From the NCBI GenBank assembly GCA_900548565.1, contig URKV01000121.1, forward strand, positions 1 through 5,302: a DNA stretch of 5,302 nt. The letters run 5' to 3'. Below the pieces are notes generated by a model. It was not told where the DNA came from, ran no database searches, and saw nothing but the letters and a program-made list of their open reading frames with translations. Source of the stretch: an uncultured Collinsella sp. (GTDB taxonomy: Bacteria; Actinomycetota; Coriobacteriia; Coriobacteriales; Coriobacteriaceae). Numbering within the stretch: position 1 is the first letter of the stretch; the number at the start of each line of letters is the position of its first letter. The position numbers and the translations under genes are program-made. Below, one piece after another: positions 5,274-5,302 of this stretch.

Positions 5274-5302
5274 CTGTCTCTTATACACATCTCCGAGCCC
5301 AC
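5274..5302 (-). other. Nextera Read-2 adapter (library artefact)
   Basis: Positions 5274-5292 are the reverse complement of the Tn5 mosaic end (CTGTCTCTTATACACATCT), and 5293-5302 (CCGAGCCCAC) are the start of the Read-2 tail. This is an untrimmed Read-1 read-through. The tail is cut before the i7 index. It encodes on the minus strand the false MYKRQ beginning of the alcohol dehydrogenase fragment. Confidence 0.98.

Overview
The window looks like one assembled contig from a high-GC actinobacterial gut commensal, most likely a Coriobacteriia member such as Collinsella. This is inferred from the GC-rich coding style and the FucO-like, M42 and MnmA protein types; there is no rRNA or other marker gene to prove it. 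The real genomic insert is 43-5273. Both tips are Illumina Nextera adapter: 1-42 is the Read-1 side with what reads as an i5 index, and 5274-5302 is the Read-2 side. As a result the two outermost genes are cut by the contig ends and have acquired a false adapter-encoded N-terminus (MYKRQ).

Layout from left to right. A plus-strand cysK 3' end (43-489) is followed by a 181-bp gap holding an extended -10 promoter motif directly against a strong intrinsic terminator hairpin. A complete plus-strand mnmA follows (671-1771). Eight bases later it meets, tail to tail, a minus-strand gene for an HTH-HipA-like kinase fusion (1780-3153), which is less GC-rich than its neighbours. Upstream of that gene lies a short AT-rich promoter region, then the minus-strand terminator (3233-3258) of a complete M42 metallopeptidase gene (3295-4323). 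The 257-bp gap upstream of the peptidase is dominated by a 131-bp nested inverted repeat with 31-bp perfect arms (4443-4573). The minus-strand 3' part of a fucO-type iron alcohol dehydrogenase (4581-5273) ends 7 bases from it.

Functionally, cysK (cysteine synthesis) and mnmA (thiolation of tRNA wobble uridine, which uses cysteine-derived sulfur) fit together as a sulfur-metabolism pair. The peptidase and the alcohol dehydrogenase are housekeeping or fermentation genes. The kinase is an orphan, with no partner gene in its own orientation; its DNA-binding domain is built into the same polypeptide. It and the large nested inverted repeat are the two parts of the window most worth following up. 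No CRISPR array, rRNA, tRNA, transposase or riboswitch was recognised.
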